In this document: one piece after another, positions 7,078-14,922 of the stretch
How positions within the stretch are numbered: the first letter of the stretch is position 1
Layout of the letters: every line of letters starts with the position of its first letter
Assembly (NCBI GenBank): GCA_002343685.1
Contig: DDRS01000017.1
Coordinates: 156,693-220,692 of the forward strand
Reading direction: 5' to 3'
Source of the DNA: Thiobacillus denitrificans
Lineage (GTDB): Bacteria; Pseudomonadota; Gammaproteobacteria; Burkholderiales; Thiobacillaceae
DNA: 64,000 nucleotides
Program-made: the position numbers and the translations under genes
Notes under the pieces: generated by a model
Told to the model about the DNA's origin: nothing
Database searches by the model: none
What the model saw: the letters and a program-made list of their open reading frames with translations, nothing else

Positions 7078-8214
7078 TCAGGCAGCCAGTTCCTTCACCA
7101 GCGTATTGCGGCGACCGGTTTCGCTGCCGGTGAGCGCGAAGCCCTGCAGACGGCCGTTGTCGTCCACATGCAACGCGCAAATGCCGGTGTCGCCGCATTC
7201 CACTTTCCAGCCGCCCGACGCGCCGAGCCTGGGCGGCAACACGGCCACCGGGTGCGCCGGCGTTTTGACCATCACCGGCATGGCCGGATACACCACCGGT
7301 GTCGGCGTACCGGTGAGCGTGGCAGCGAGCGCGCGCGCCTGGACCATCAGCGGCTGCACATAGGGCAAGTTCTGGCCTTCCACCTCGGCACAGTCGCCCA
7401 GCGCATACACATTCGGTGCACCCGTTTCCAGCAGGCGCCCGGTCTGGATCCCGCGCCCGACCGGAATGCCTGCCGCCTGCGCCAGTTGGGTACGCGGTCG
7501 CAGGCCGATCGCGGAAAGCACAACATCCGCGGCGAGCGTGTCGCCGTTGTCCAGCGTCACCCGATACCCTGCGTCGGCTGACTCCACGCTTCTTCCCGTT
7601 CGTCCGAAATGCCACGTCACGCCCAGCGCGGCAAGGCCATCGGCCAGACGCCGGCCAGCCTCGACCGGCAACAACCGCTCCAGCGGCCACGCGCCCAGGT
7701 GGACCACGTCGACCGTGAAGCCGGCGTGTACCAGATCGTTGGCGAACTCGCATCCGATGAGTCCGCCGCCGAGCACCGTGACGCGTTTCTTGCCGTCGAG
7801 GGCATCGCGAAAGACCGCGTAATCGGCCAGATCATTCACCGCCAGCACCGCGGCCGTACCGTTGCCGGAGAGGCCGTGCGGAATCGGGTCGGCTCCCAGC
7901 GCGAGCACCAGCTTGCCGTAGTCGAGCGCGCCACTTCCCGTTTGCACGCGTTGGTTCTGTGTATCGATCGCAGTCACACGAGTATGCGTGAGCACCGTTG
8001 CCTGCTGGTCGGCCGCCATTTTCTGCGCACTGGCGCCTGCCAGTGCCGTCGCAGACCTGCCTGCCGCCAGGGCGTTCGACAGGTTGGGCTTGGAATAGAA
8101 GACGCCGTCATCCGCCGTAACGAGTGTGACAGGCGTGCTCGTGTCGCGCTTGCGGATTTCCTTCAGCAAGGTGTAACCGGCAAGACCCGAGCCGACAATG
8201 ACGATGGGATGCAT
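7078..8214 (-). CDS. FAD-dependent rubredoxin reductase
   Basis: A 378-residue pyridine-nucleotide-disulfide-type oxidoreductase. The N-terminal FAD-binding motif is VIVGSGLAGY, a second nucleotide fold starts VTVLGGGLIGCE, and a third FAD motif NVYALGDCAEV lies near residue 280. Length and layout match NADH:rubredoxin reductases. It is the last gene of a minus-strand operon after rubrerythrin and rubredoxin, with an AGGAG before the ATG. The expected electron path is NAD(P)H to this flavoprotein, to rubredoxin, to rubrerythrin, reducing H2O2 in the cytoplasm. The substrate assignment rests on the adjacent rubredoxin gene. Confidence 0.88.
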   Translation of the reverse strand: MHPIVIVGSGLAGYTLLKEIRKRDTSTPVTLVTADDGVFYSKPNLSNALAAGRSATALAGASAQKMAADQQATVLTHTRVTAIDTQNQRVQTGSGALDYGKLVLALGADPIPHGLSGNGTAAVLAVNDLADYAVFRDALDGKKRVTVLGGGLIGCEFANDLVHAGFTVDVVHLGAWPLERLLPVEAGRRLADGLAALGVTWHFGRTGRSVESADAGYRVTLDNGDTLAADVVLSAIGLRPRTQLAQAAGIPVGRGIQTGRLLETGAPNVYALGDCAEVEGQNLPYVQPLMVQARALAATLTGTPTPVVYPAMPVMVKTPAHPVAVLPPRLGASGGWKVECGDTGICALHVDDNGRLQGFALTGSETGRRNTLVKELAA

Positions 8215-8273
8215 AAAAAACTCCTGGAGAATGGAGGCCGCATCGGCGCGGCCTCGTATACGTTCAATGGCGC

Positions 8274-8447
8274 TCAGACGGCCGTGATTTCAACCATCTC
8301 GAAATCCGCCTTGGCCACGCCGCAGTCGGGGCATTCCCAGCCTTCCGGCACGTCCTCCCAGCGGGTGCCGGGGGCGATGCCATGCTCCGGGTCGCCTTTG
8401 GATTCGTCATAGATGTAACCGCAAACGATACATTGCCAAGCTTTCAT
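8274..8447 (-). CDS. Rubredoxin
   Basis: A 57-residue rubredoxin with both iron-binding loops: CIVCGYIYDE (Cys 6, 9) and CPDCGVAKADF (Cys 39, 42), plus the conserved GDPEHGIAPGTRWEDVP segment. The start is the ATG giving MKAWQC, preceded by GGAAA. An ATG 15 bases upstream is possible but gives an atypical N-terminus. It lies between rubrerythrin (upstream) and the reductase (downstream), and is expected to carry electrons between them. It is a one-electron Fe(Cys)4 carrier in the cytoplasm. Assignment is firm. Confidence 0.95.
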   Translation of the reverse strand: MKAWQCIVCGYIYDESKGDPEHGIAPGTRWEDVPEGWECPDCGVAKADFEMVEITAV

Positions 8448-8489
8448 GATATTTCCTTTCAATCGATCAAGTCGTCTTCAACAATTCGT

Positions 8490-8963
8490 TCAGGCGGCAA
8501 TCGCGTCTTTTTGCGCCTGGTAGTGCTTCGCGTGCTTCTCTTCCACCTTGGCCAGCGCGGCGAAGCGCTTGGCGGCCTTGTCCAGCACCGCCTTGAACAT
8601 CTCGGCGTGCTCCTTCGATTCAGCGATCTGCTCGTCCATCTCGGCTACCGCAGCGGTGTTGCCCTCGATCATCGCCTCGTGACGGAATGTCGGGTACATC
8701 TCGGTGTACTCGTGGGTTTCGCCGTCGATCGCATACTGCAGGCACTTGGCCGGCGTCATCGTTTCGTCGGAAAACAGCAGTTCGGCATGGCCGAAGGCGT
8801 GCAGCATTTCCTGCGCGGCGGTGTCTTCGAACACCTTCGCGGTCGCTTCGTCGCCCACCTTGCGGCACTGGCGTGCGAACCACATGTATTTGATATGGGC
8901 CATGGACTCGCCGGCAAAGGCCGCTTCGAGGTTCTGGATGGTCGGGGACGTCGTGTTCTGCAT
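8490..8963 (-). CDS. Rubrerythrin (diiron domain only)
   Basis: A 157-residue ferritin-like diiron protein. It has the rubrerythrin pattern AFAGESMAHIKYMWFA, then E-LHA-GH in helix two, a GETHEYTEMYP segment and EEKHAKHY at the end. It lacks the C-terminal rubredoxin domain of classical rubrerythrin. A separate rubredoxin gene follows directly, so the usual fused domains are split between two genes. Rubrerythrins reduce hydrogen peroxide in the cytoplasm. It is the first gene of its operon, with GGAGAG before the ATG. The leader contains an inverted repeat and an element shared with the katG promoter. Confidence 0.92.
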   Translation of the reverse strand: MQNTTSPTIQNLEAAFAGESMAHIKYMWFARQCRKVGDEATAKVFEDTAAQEMLHAFGHAELLFSDETMTPAKCLQYAIDGETHEYTEMYPTFRHEAMIEGNTAAVAEMDEQIAESKEHAEMFKAVLDKAAKRFAALAKVEEKHAKHYQAQKDAIAA

Positions 8964-8980
8964 GATTCTCTCCTGTTCGG

Positions 8981-9001
8981 TTGATTTACGATGTCAATCA
9001 A
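8981..9001 (-). repeat. Inverted repeat in the rubrerythrin leader
   Basis: A perfect inverted repeat, TTGATT-N9-AATCAA, lies 17 bases before the rubrerythrin start codon. The half-sites resemble FNR halves but the spacing is wrong for FNR. It could be an mRNA hairpin or a site for another dimeric regulator. Confidence 0.45.
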
Positions 9002-9012
9002 GACAGGAGCAA

Positions 9013-9042
9013 TGTTAGAGAATGAGAATTGATCGATCCAAC
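9013..9042 (-). promoter_or_regulatory. Candidate rubrerythrin operon promoter with shared 11-base element
   Basis: On the minus strand TTGGAT and TAACAT are 18 bases apart and could form -35 and -10 elements. Between them lies AATTCTCATTC (9021-9031). The identical 11 bases occur before katG in the same orientation, ending 56-57 bases from the start codon in both cases. The plus-strand reading has two GAGAAT hexamers, similar to Fur/PerR-type GATAAT repeats. A shared repressor operator is inference. Confidence 0.45.
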
Positions 9043-9094
9043 GGAAACCTTGGATGACTACGATTGACGATATCGATCGATCTGCCTGAACCAC

Positions 9095-12000
9095 TCAGGC
9101 GAAACGGGCGCGCCAGCGCCGCAGGGCTGTCTCCATCCGCGCCATGCTGACGTAGAAGGTGGGGGTGATGTAGAGCGTCAGGAACTGCGAAAAGAACAGG
9201 CCGCCGACCACGGCGATGCCGAGCGGGCGGCGCGCCTCGCCGCCCGTGCCGAAGCCGATGGCAATCGGCAGGGTGGCGAAGATGGCGGCGAAAGTGGTCA
9301 TCATGATCGGCCGCAGGCGCACCAGGCAGGCCTCGACGATGGCGTCCTCGGCGCTCATTCCCGCGCGCTGCCTGGCCAGCGCGAAGTCGATCATCATGAT
9401 GCCGTTCTTCTTCACCAGCCCCACCAGCAGGATGATGCCGACGAAACTGAAAATATTGAGTTCGTCGTTGGTCAGCAGCAGCACCAGCAACGCGCCGAAT
9501 CCCGCCAGCGGCAGCGCGGTGAGGATGGTCAGCGGATGGCCGAGATGCTCGTACAGTACTGCCAGCACCATGTAGATGATCACGACGGTGAACAACAGCA
9601 GCAAGGGCAGCTGGACCGTCGATTCCTGGAATTTCTGCGCGGCACCGGTGAATTCCAGCGCCACCTCGGGCGGCACGACTTCGCTGGCGGCATCGTATGC
9701 CGCGGCCAGCGCGGCATCGAGCGAGGCACCCGGCGCGAGATTGAAGGACAGCGTGACGGCCGGCTGCTGACCGTAGTGGTAGACCGCGATCGGGCCCACA
9801 CCCGGATCGACCCGTGCCACGGCATCCAGCCGCGTGATCCCGCCTGCCGCCGTTCTCAGAGGCAGCTGGCCGATGACCGCCGGATCCAGCTGGGCTTCGG
9901 GCAGCGCCTTGACGCTCACCACGTACTGGTCGCTCGTGCCGTAGATTTCGCTGATGCGGCGCCCGCCCAGTGCGTCGTACAGCGCCTGCTGGACCTGCTG
10001 GGAGGTGATGCCGAGCCGGGCGGCTTCCAGCGGATCGAGCGTGACGCGCAATTCGGGATTGCGCAGTTCGAGATTGCTGTCGACGTCCTCGATCTGGGGC
10101 AGCGCTTCCAGTCGCTTTTCGACCGCGGCCGACGCCGTTTTCAGCGCCTCGAAATCGCCCGAGATGAGCGTCAACTGGTAATCGCTGCTGGAGGCCAGCG
10201 CGCCCACGTTGATCGATGCCGGGTTCTGCAGGGTGACGTTGACGCCGCTGACCTTGCGCGTGATCGCACGCAGCTCGTCGATCACCTCGTCGGCGCCCTT
10301 GCGCGTCCCGCGCGGGGTCAGGCGTATCACCAGGCGCCCGATGTTGCCGCCGGTCACCCCGCCGCCGCCCTGCCCGGCGCTCGACATCAGGCCTTCGACG
10401 GCCGGGTGCTTCTGCACGAGGGCGGCGAGCGTCTGCTGGCGTTTGCTCAGTTCGTCGAACGGAATGCCTTCCGGATACTGCACGCTGGCGAAGATCATCC
10501 CGGAGTCGACGCGCGGGATGAATCCCTGCTTGACGTGGCCGGCCAGCCACAGCATCGCGGCCAGCACGACCACCGAGAACAGCAGCATGCTCCCCCGGTG
10601 GCGCATCGACGCACGCAGGGTGTCGCCGTAAAAATCGCGGAAGCGATTGAAACCCGCATCGAACAGGCGCGACAGGCGATTGTCGAGCGGTTCGTTGACC
10701 AGCCCGCGCGCACACAGCATCGGCGTGAGCGTCAGCGCCACCACGCCGGAGAGCAGCACGGCGATGCCGATGCTCACCGCGAATTCCTGGAACAGCCGTC
10801 CGATCATGCCGCCCATGAAGAGAATGGGCAGAAAGACAGCTGCGAGCGATATGGTCATCGACAGCACGGTGAAGCCGATCTCCTGCGCCCCGTCGAGCGC
10901 GGCCTGCATGCGCGACTTGCCCATTTCCAGGTGGCGCGCGATGTTCTCGATGACCACCACCGCGTCGTCGACCACGAAACCGATCGCCAGTGTGATCGCC
11001 ATCAGGCTCAGGTTGTTGAGGCTGTATCCCAGCAGATGCATGAAGGCGAAGGTGCCCAGTAGCGAACTCGGCAGCACCAGCGCGGCGATCAGCGTGGCGC
11101 GGACATTGTGCAGGAAGGCGAAGATCACGAGGATCACCAGTCCCAATGCGAGCAGCAGCGTGAAATTCACCTCGTGCAGCGAATCCTTGACGAAGCGCGA
11201 GCGGTCGAAATGCACCTGTAGGCGAACGCCGTCGGGCAGTTCCGCCTCGATCTGCGGCAGCATCGCGCGAATGCGGTCGGCGACCGCGACCGTGTTTGCC
11301 CCCGGCTGGCGCTGCACTGCCAGCACGATGGCGCGCGTGCCGTTGTACCAGGTCTTGCGCTTGTCGTCTTCGACGCCATCCTCGGCCCGGCCGAGGTCTT
11401 TCACCCGCAGCGCGGTGCCGTCGTGATAGGCGACGATGATGTCGCCGAAGTCCGCTGCATTGGCGAGCGCCACCGGCGCCTTCACCGTATAGGCGCGGCT
11501 GGCGCCGTCGAGCGCTCCGGACGGCAGGTTGGCATTGGCATTCTGTACCGCCTGGATCACGTCGGCAAAAGTCAGCCCGCGCTGCTGCAGCTTGGCAGGG
11601 TCGAGGTAGAGGCGCAGCGCATATTTCTGCGAGCCGAACACCAGCACCTGCGCCACGCCGGACAGGCCGGACAGCTTTTGCGCCACGCGCGAATCGGCGA
11701 TGGCGTCGAGTTCGGTCAAAGGCAGGCGTTCGGCCGACAGGGCCAGATACATGATCGGCGAATCAGCCGGGTTGATCTTCCTCAGCTGGGGCGGATCCAT
11801 GCCCTGCGGCAGGTTGCGCGCCGCCTGCGCGATCGCGCTCTGCACGTCCTGCGCAGCGGCGTCGATGTCGCGCCCGAGCTCGAACTGCAGCGTGATGCTG
11901 GTCGAGCCCTGGCCCGATTGCGAGCTCATCGATTCGATCCCCGCCACGGTCGCCAATTGCCGTTCCAGCGGCGTCGCCACGGTGTTGGCCATGGTCTCGG

Positions 12001-12166
12001 GGTTGGCGCCGGGCAAGGAGGCGCTGATACGCAAGGTCGGAAAATCCACCTGCGGCAGGTCGTTCACCGGCAGTTGCTTGTAGGCGATCGCGCCGAACAG
12101 CGCCATCGCCAGCACCAGCATCAGCGTGGCGACCGGGCGCTCGATGAAGAGCCGCGACAGATTCAT
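9095..12166 (-). CDS. RND efflux pump inner-membrane permease (HAE-1 type)
   Basis: A 1023-residue resistance-nodulation-division permease. The N-terminal membrane helix (FIERPVATLMLVLAMALFG) is followed by a large periplasmic loop with PGANPETMANTVATPLE. The proton-relay Asp pair in TM4 is seen in GFVVDDAVVVIENI, and RLTPRG and TALPLAGFGA occur in the second half. Sequence style is closest to the MdtB/MdtC/MuxBC group rather than AcrB itself. It is the third gene of a tolC-MFP-RND operon and overlaps the adaptor gene by four bases (ATGA). It drives proton-coupled export across the envelope. The substrate cannot be told, and no regulator gene is adjacent. Confidence 0.93.
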   Translation of the reverse strand: MNLSRLFIERPVATLMLVLAMALFGAIAYKQLPVNDLPQVDFPTLRISASLPGANPETMANTVATPLERQLATVAGIESMSSQSGQGSTSITLQFELGRDIDAAAQDVQSAIAQAARNLPQGMDPPQLRKINPADSPIMYLALSAERLPLTELDAIADSRVAQKLSGLSGVAQVLVFGSQKYALRLYLDPAKLQQRGLTFADVIQAVQNANANLPSGALDGASRAYTVKAPVALANAADFGDIIVAYHDGTALRVKDLGRAEDGVEDDKRKTWYNGTRAIVLAVQRQPGANTVAVADRIRAMLPQIEAELPDGVRLQVHFDRSRFVKDSLHEVNFTLLLALGLVILVIFAFLHNVRATLIAALVLPSSLLGTFAFMHLLGYSLNNLSLMAITLAIGFVVDDAVVVIENIARHLEMGKSRMQAALDGAQEIGFTVLSMTISLAAVFLPILFMGGMIGRLFQEFAVSIGIAVLLSGVVALTLTPMLCARGLVNEPLDNRLSRLFDAGFNRFRDFYGDTLRASMRHRGSMLLFSVVVLAAMLWLAGHVKQGFIPRVDSGMIFASVQYPEGIPFDELSKRQQTLAALVQKHPAVEGLMSSAGQGGGGVTGGNIGRLVIRLTPRGTRKGADEVIDELRAITRKVSGVNVTLQNPASINVGALASSSDYQLTLISGDFEALKTASAAVEKRLEALPQIEDVDSNLELRNPELRVTLDPLEAARLGITSQQVQQALYDALGGRRISEIYGTSDQYVVSVKALPEAQLDPAVIGQLPLRTAAGGITRLDAVARVDPGVGPIAVYHYGQQPAVTLSFNLAPGASLDAALAAAYDAASEVVPPEVALEFTGAAQKFQESTVQLPLLLLFTVVIIYMVLAVLYEHLGHPLTILTALPLAGFGALLVLLLTNDELNIFSFVGIILLVGLVKKNGIMMIDFALARQRAGMSAEDAIVEACLVRLRPIMMTTFAAIFATLPIAIGFGTGGEARRPLGIAVVGGLFFSQFLTLYITPTFYVSMARMETALRRWRARFA

Positions 12167-13275
12167 CGATGCGTGCCTTCGAGCTTGACCTTGCTGCCCG
12201 CCTTGAGGCGTTGCGGAATCTCGATCAACACCGGTTCGCCGGCACGCAGTTCGCCTTCGACCACCTCCTCGCCGTCGAGGCTGCGCGTCACGTTCACGGT
12301 CTGCACGACGGCCTTGCCGCCGCGCACCACATACACATACGAGCCGACCTGCGCGTGCTGCAGCGCGGCCTCCGGCACCACCTTGGCGTTGGGCTCAACG
12401 CCCAGCAGCAGGCGCACCCGCACGCCCTGCCCGGACAGCAGTGCGGTCGGCGCCCCGGCCAGTCGCACCTTGATCGGGACCGCGCCCGTGGTGGCATCGA
12501 TCTGCGAATCGACGAACACGAGCTCGCCCTGCGCCCGGACAGTACGATCCGTATCCCGGAACACCTCGGCCGTCACCTTGCCATGCGCACGTGCGGCCGC
12601 AAGCTCGGGCCAGTCCTGCTGCGACACGCTGGCCCGCACGTCGAGCGTGCCCGGCGCCAGTATCGTCGTGAGCGGCGTCCCGCCCGCCTGCACCAGCGTG
12701 CCGGGGCGTACGGCAATACGCCCGACGCGCCCGTCGATCGGCGCGCGAATCTGTCCGTACGCCACGTCCAGCTGCGCCGCCTCCAACTCGGCGCGCGCAG
12801 TACCTGCGCGCGCACGGGCGGATTCCAGTGCCAGTTGCGCGTCGGCGAACTCCTGGCGGCTGATGTAGCCCGACTGCATCAGTGGACTGAGGCGATCGAG
12901 TTTCTGAACGGCATCCGCCGTTTCGGCGCGGGCGCCGGCCAGCGTGGCCTGGCTTTGCGCGATGCGCGCCTGCGCGGGACGGCTATCCAGGCTGAAAAGG
13001 ACCTGTCCCGCCCGCACGGCGTCGCCTTCCTGCACATGCTGGCGCAACACCGTCCCGCTGGTCTGGGCGACGATCGCGACCTGCTGTGCCGCCTCCAGCG
13101 TGCCAGGCAGGTCGATCACCCGCGGAAAGTCGCGCACCGCCACCGGGACCGTTCTGACGTTGAGTGCACGATCGCCGCCACTCTTCTTGTCGCCGGAGGC
13201 GGAATGCTGGATGCGATAGGCCACACCGGCCATCAATCCGAGTACGACGACGACCAACAGGATGCGCATTTTCAT
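12163..13275 (-). CDS. RND efflux periplasmic adaptor (MFP)
   Basis: A 370-residue membrane-fusion protein. An N-terminal anchor or signal (MRILLVVVVLGLMAGVAYRI) precedes a lipoyl-like half (RVIDLPGTLEAAQQVAIVAQTSG), an alpha-hairpin with coiled coil (residues about 100-165), the second lipoyl half (APIDGRVGRIAVRPGTLV), a beta-barrel, and a C-terminal membrane-proximal domain. It has no lipobox Cys, so it is held by its N-terminal helix if uncleaved. It links the permease to the outer-membrane channel encoded upstream. Both neighbours overlap it by four bases, which indicates translational coupling and stoichiometric expression. Confidence 0.93.
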   Translation of the reverse strand: MKMRILLVVVVLGLMAGVAYRIQHSASGDKKSGGDRALNVRTVPVAVRDFPRVIDLPGTLEAAQQVAIVAQTSGTVLRQHVQEGDAVRAGQVLFSLDSRPAQARIAQSQATLAGARAETADAVQKLDRLSPLMQSGYISRQEFADAQLALESARARAGTARAELEAAQLDVAYGQIRAPIDGRVGRIAVRPGTLVQAGGTPLTTILAPGTLDVRASVSQQDWPELAAARAHGKVTAEVFRDTDRTVRAQGELVFVDSQIDATTGAVPIKVRLAGAPTALLSGQGVRVRLLLGVEPNAKVVPEAALQHAQVGSYVYVVRGGKAVVQTVNVTRSLDGEEVVEGELRAGEPVLIEIPQRLKAGSKVKLEGTHR

Positions 13276-14669
13276 GGCAGGCTCGCGGGAGAGGTGACGG
13301 GCAGGCGGCCCAAGGCATGATTCAAACGGGAAAATGCCGCCAGCCAGTCGCTATCGGCCTGCGCCTGCGCCTGGCGCGCACGCGCCAGGTCGGCCTGGGC
13401 GGTCAGCCATTCGAGCAGGCTGCCGACGCCGGTCTTGTAGCGCGCTTCGGCCGCCTGGGCCGATTCGCTGGCACTGTCGAACTGTGCCCCCACGCCTTCG
13501 CGCTGGACTTGAGCCTGGCGGACATCGTAATAGGCATCGGCCACCGCCAGCGCAACCTGGCTGCGCTGCGCCTCGGCGTCGGCCTGCAGGCGCTCGGCAT
13601 CGCGCGTGGCGGCGCGTGCCTGCGCGGCCAGCCGCCCGCCGTCGAACAGCGGCATCGTCACATTCACGCCGACGCTGTAGGTCGTCGACGGCGAGCGATC
13701 GCTGTCCAGAAACAGCGTGCGCCCGGTGTTGGCTGCCAGCGACAGGCTTGGCCAGCGGGCCGCGCGTGCACGCTCGGCCTCGAAGCGTGCGCTGGTCGCG
13801 GCAGCCTGCAGGGCTTGCAGGTCGGGGCGATTGCGCTGGGCCTCCTGCAACAGGTCGGCCAGCAGGGTCGTGGCAGCCAGGGGATCCGGCGGCACGACCT
13901 GCCAATCCAGTTCCAGCGTTTGCGTCTGGGCGATGCCCGCAGCCTGTTTCAACGCGGCTTCCGCCTTGGCCCGGTCACGCTCCGCAGCCTGGCGTGCCAG
14001 CTCGGCCTCGACCAGGGCAGCTCGCGCACGCAGCTGGTCGGCACGCGAGGCCAGCCCGCCCCGCAACCTGGCGTCGACCGCGTCGAGGCTGGCGCGCAAG
14101 GCGGTTTCCTGCTGGATCTGGGCAGTGACCTGTGCACGCGCAGCCAGCAAGGCAAAATAAGCGGCCTCCACTTCGGCAACGGTATCCTGCAGGGTGCGGT
14201 TGCCGGTCAGCAGACTGGCAATGAGCTGATAGCGCTGGGCATCGATGCTGGCGGCGCGTGCGCCGAAGTCGACCAGCACATAGGCCAGGCTGAGGCTGGG
14301 ACCGTAGCGGTCGAGCGTGGGCACCTGCGCGCCCGAACTGGACAACGCCCGGCTCTGGGTGAAACTCAATTGCCCCGTGAGCGTCGGCCAGTTGGCCGCG
14401 CTGGCGGCATCCAGCCGCGCCGCCTCGGCCTGGATGCCGAGCCAGGCCGCCCGCGTCTCCGCCCGTTCGCGTAGCGCATGGTCGGTCAGGGCGGCCAGAC
14501 TGGCAAAGCGCACGACGCCCGTCGGCGTCGCAGCCGGAACGGGCAATCCATCCGACTGCGACCAGAAGGTGCCGGGGCGCTCGGGCAGATCGAACGCTGC
14601 CGCGCGTGCCCATGCCGGGCACAGCGCCAGCGGCACGCATAACAGGAAGCGATGCAGGATGGTGTTCAA
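13272..14669 (-). CDS. TolC-like outer-membrane efflux channel
   Basis: A 465-residue outer-membrane efflux protein (OEP family) with a signal peptide (ILHRFLLCVPLALCPAWARA) and two repeated OEP halves of long helices and short strands. Typical stretches are RPDLQALQAAATSARFEAERARAARWPSLSLAANTGRT and the C-terminal AEARYKTGVGSLLEWLTAQADLARAR-Q. The start is a TTG: an in-frame stop codon lies 18 bases upstream and no ATG or GTG precedes the signal peptide. It is first in the tripartite efflux operon. The 250-base region upstream, up to the PhoX-like gene, holds the operon promoter but no regulator. Confidence 0.92.
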   Translation of the reverse strand: MNTILHRFLLCVPLALCPAWARAAAFDLPERPGTFWSQSDGLPVPAATPTGVVRFASLAALTDHALRERAETRAAWLGIQAEAARLDAASAANWPTLTGQLSFTQSRALSSSGAQVPTLDRYGPSLSLAYVLVDFGARAASIDAQRYQLIASLLTGNRTLQDTVAEVEAAYFALLAARAQVTAQIQQETALRASLDAVDARLRGGLASRADQLRARAALVEAELARQAAERDRAKAEAALKQAAGIAQTQTLELDWQVVPPDPLAATTLLADLLQEAQRNRPDLQALQAAATSARFEAERARAARWPSLSLAANTGRTLFLDSDRSPSTTYSVGVNVTMPLFDGGRLAAQARAATRDAERLQADAEAQRSQVALAVADAYYDVRQAQVQREGVGAQFDSASESAQAAEARYKTGVGSLLEWLTAQADLARARQAQAQADSDWLAAFSRLNHALGRLPVTSPASLP

Positions 14670-14922
14670 AGTGAGGGGATTCTAAACGAGTCCACCAGAC
14701 GACAGTGGGCGCATCACCGAGTTCCGCCCTGCGCCCGGCAGGAAATCCGGATTCCGCCTGCAGCATGATGCGAATGCAATACGCACGACATATCGCCTCG
14801 TTAGCATGCTCTGCGTACTGATTCGATCGGCTCTCGGCATGCGGCGCCTCATCAGCCTGCCTCCGTAGTCGATCCGTACCCGTCATCAGTACACACTCCA
14901 TTTACGATCAAGGGAACGCCAT

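Noticed and set aside
8981..9001. FNR box before rubrerythrin
   Set aside because: TTGAT and ATCAA halves are 11 bases apart instead of four, so it does not fit FNR binding.
9536..11062. Plus-strand open frame opposite the RND permease gene
   Set aside because: It is antisense to a strongly conserved permease, with Gln/Arg/His-rich shadow composition and no start signal.
14670..14922. RNA gene or regulator gene between the efflux operon and the PhoX-like gene
   Set aside because: I found no tRNA-like cloverleaf, strong hairpin or coding frame with a start signal in these 253 bases; they probably hold only the two divergent promoters.
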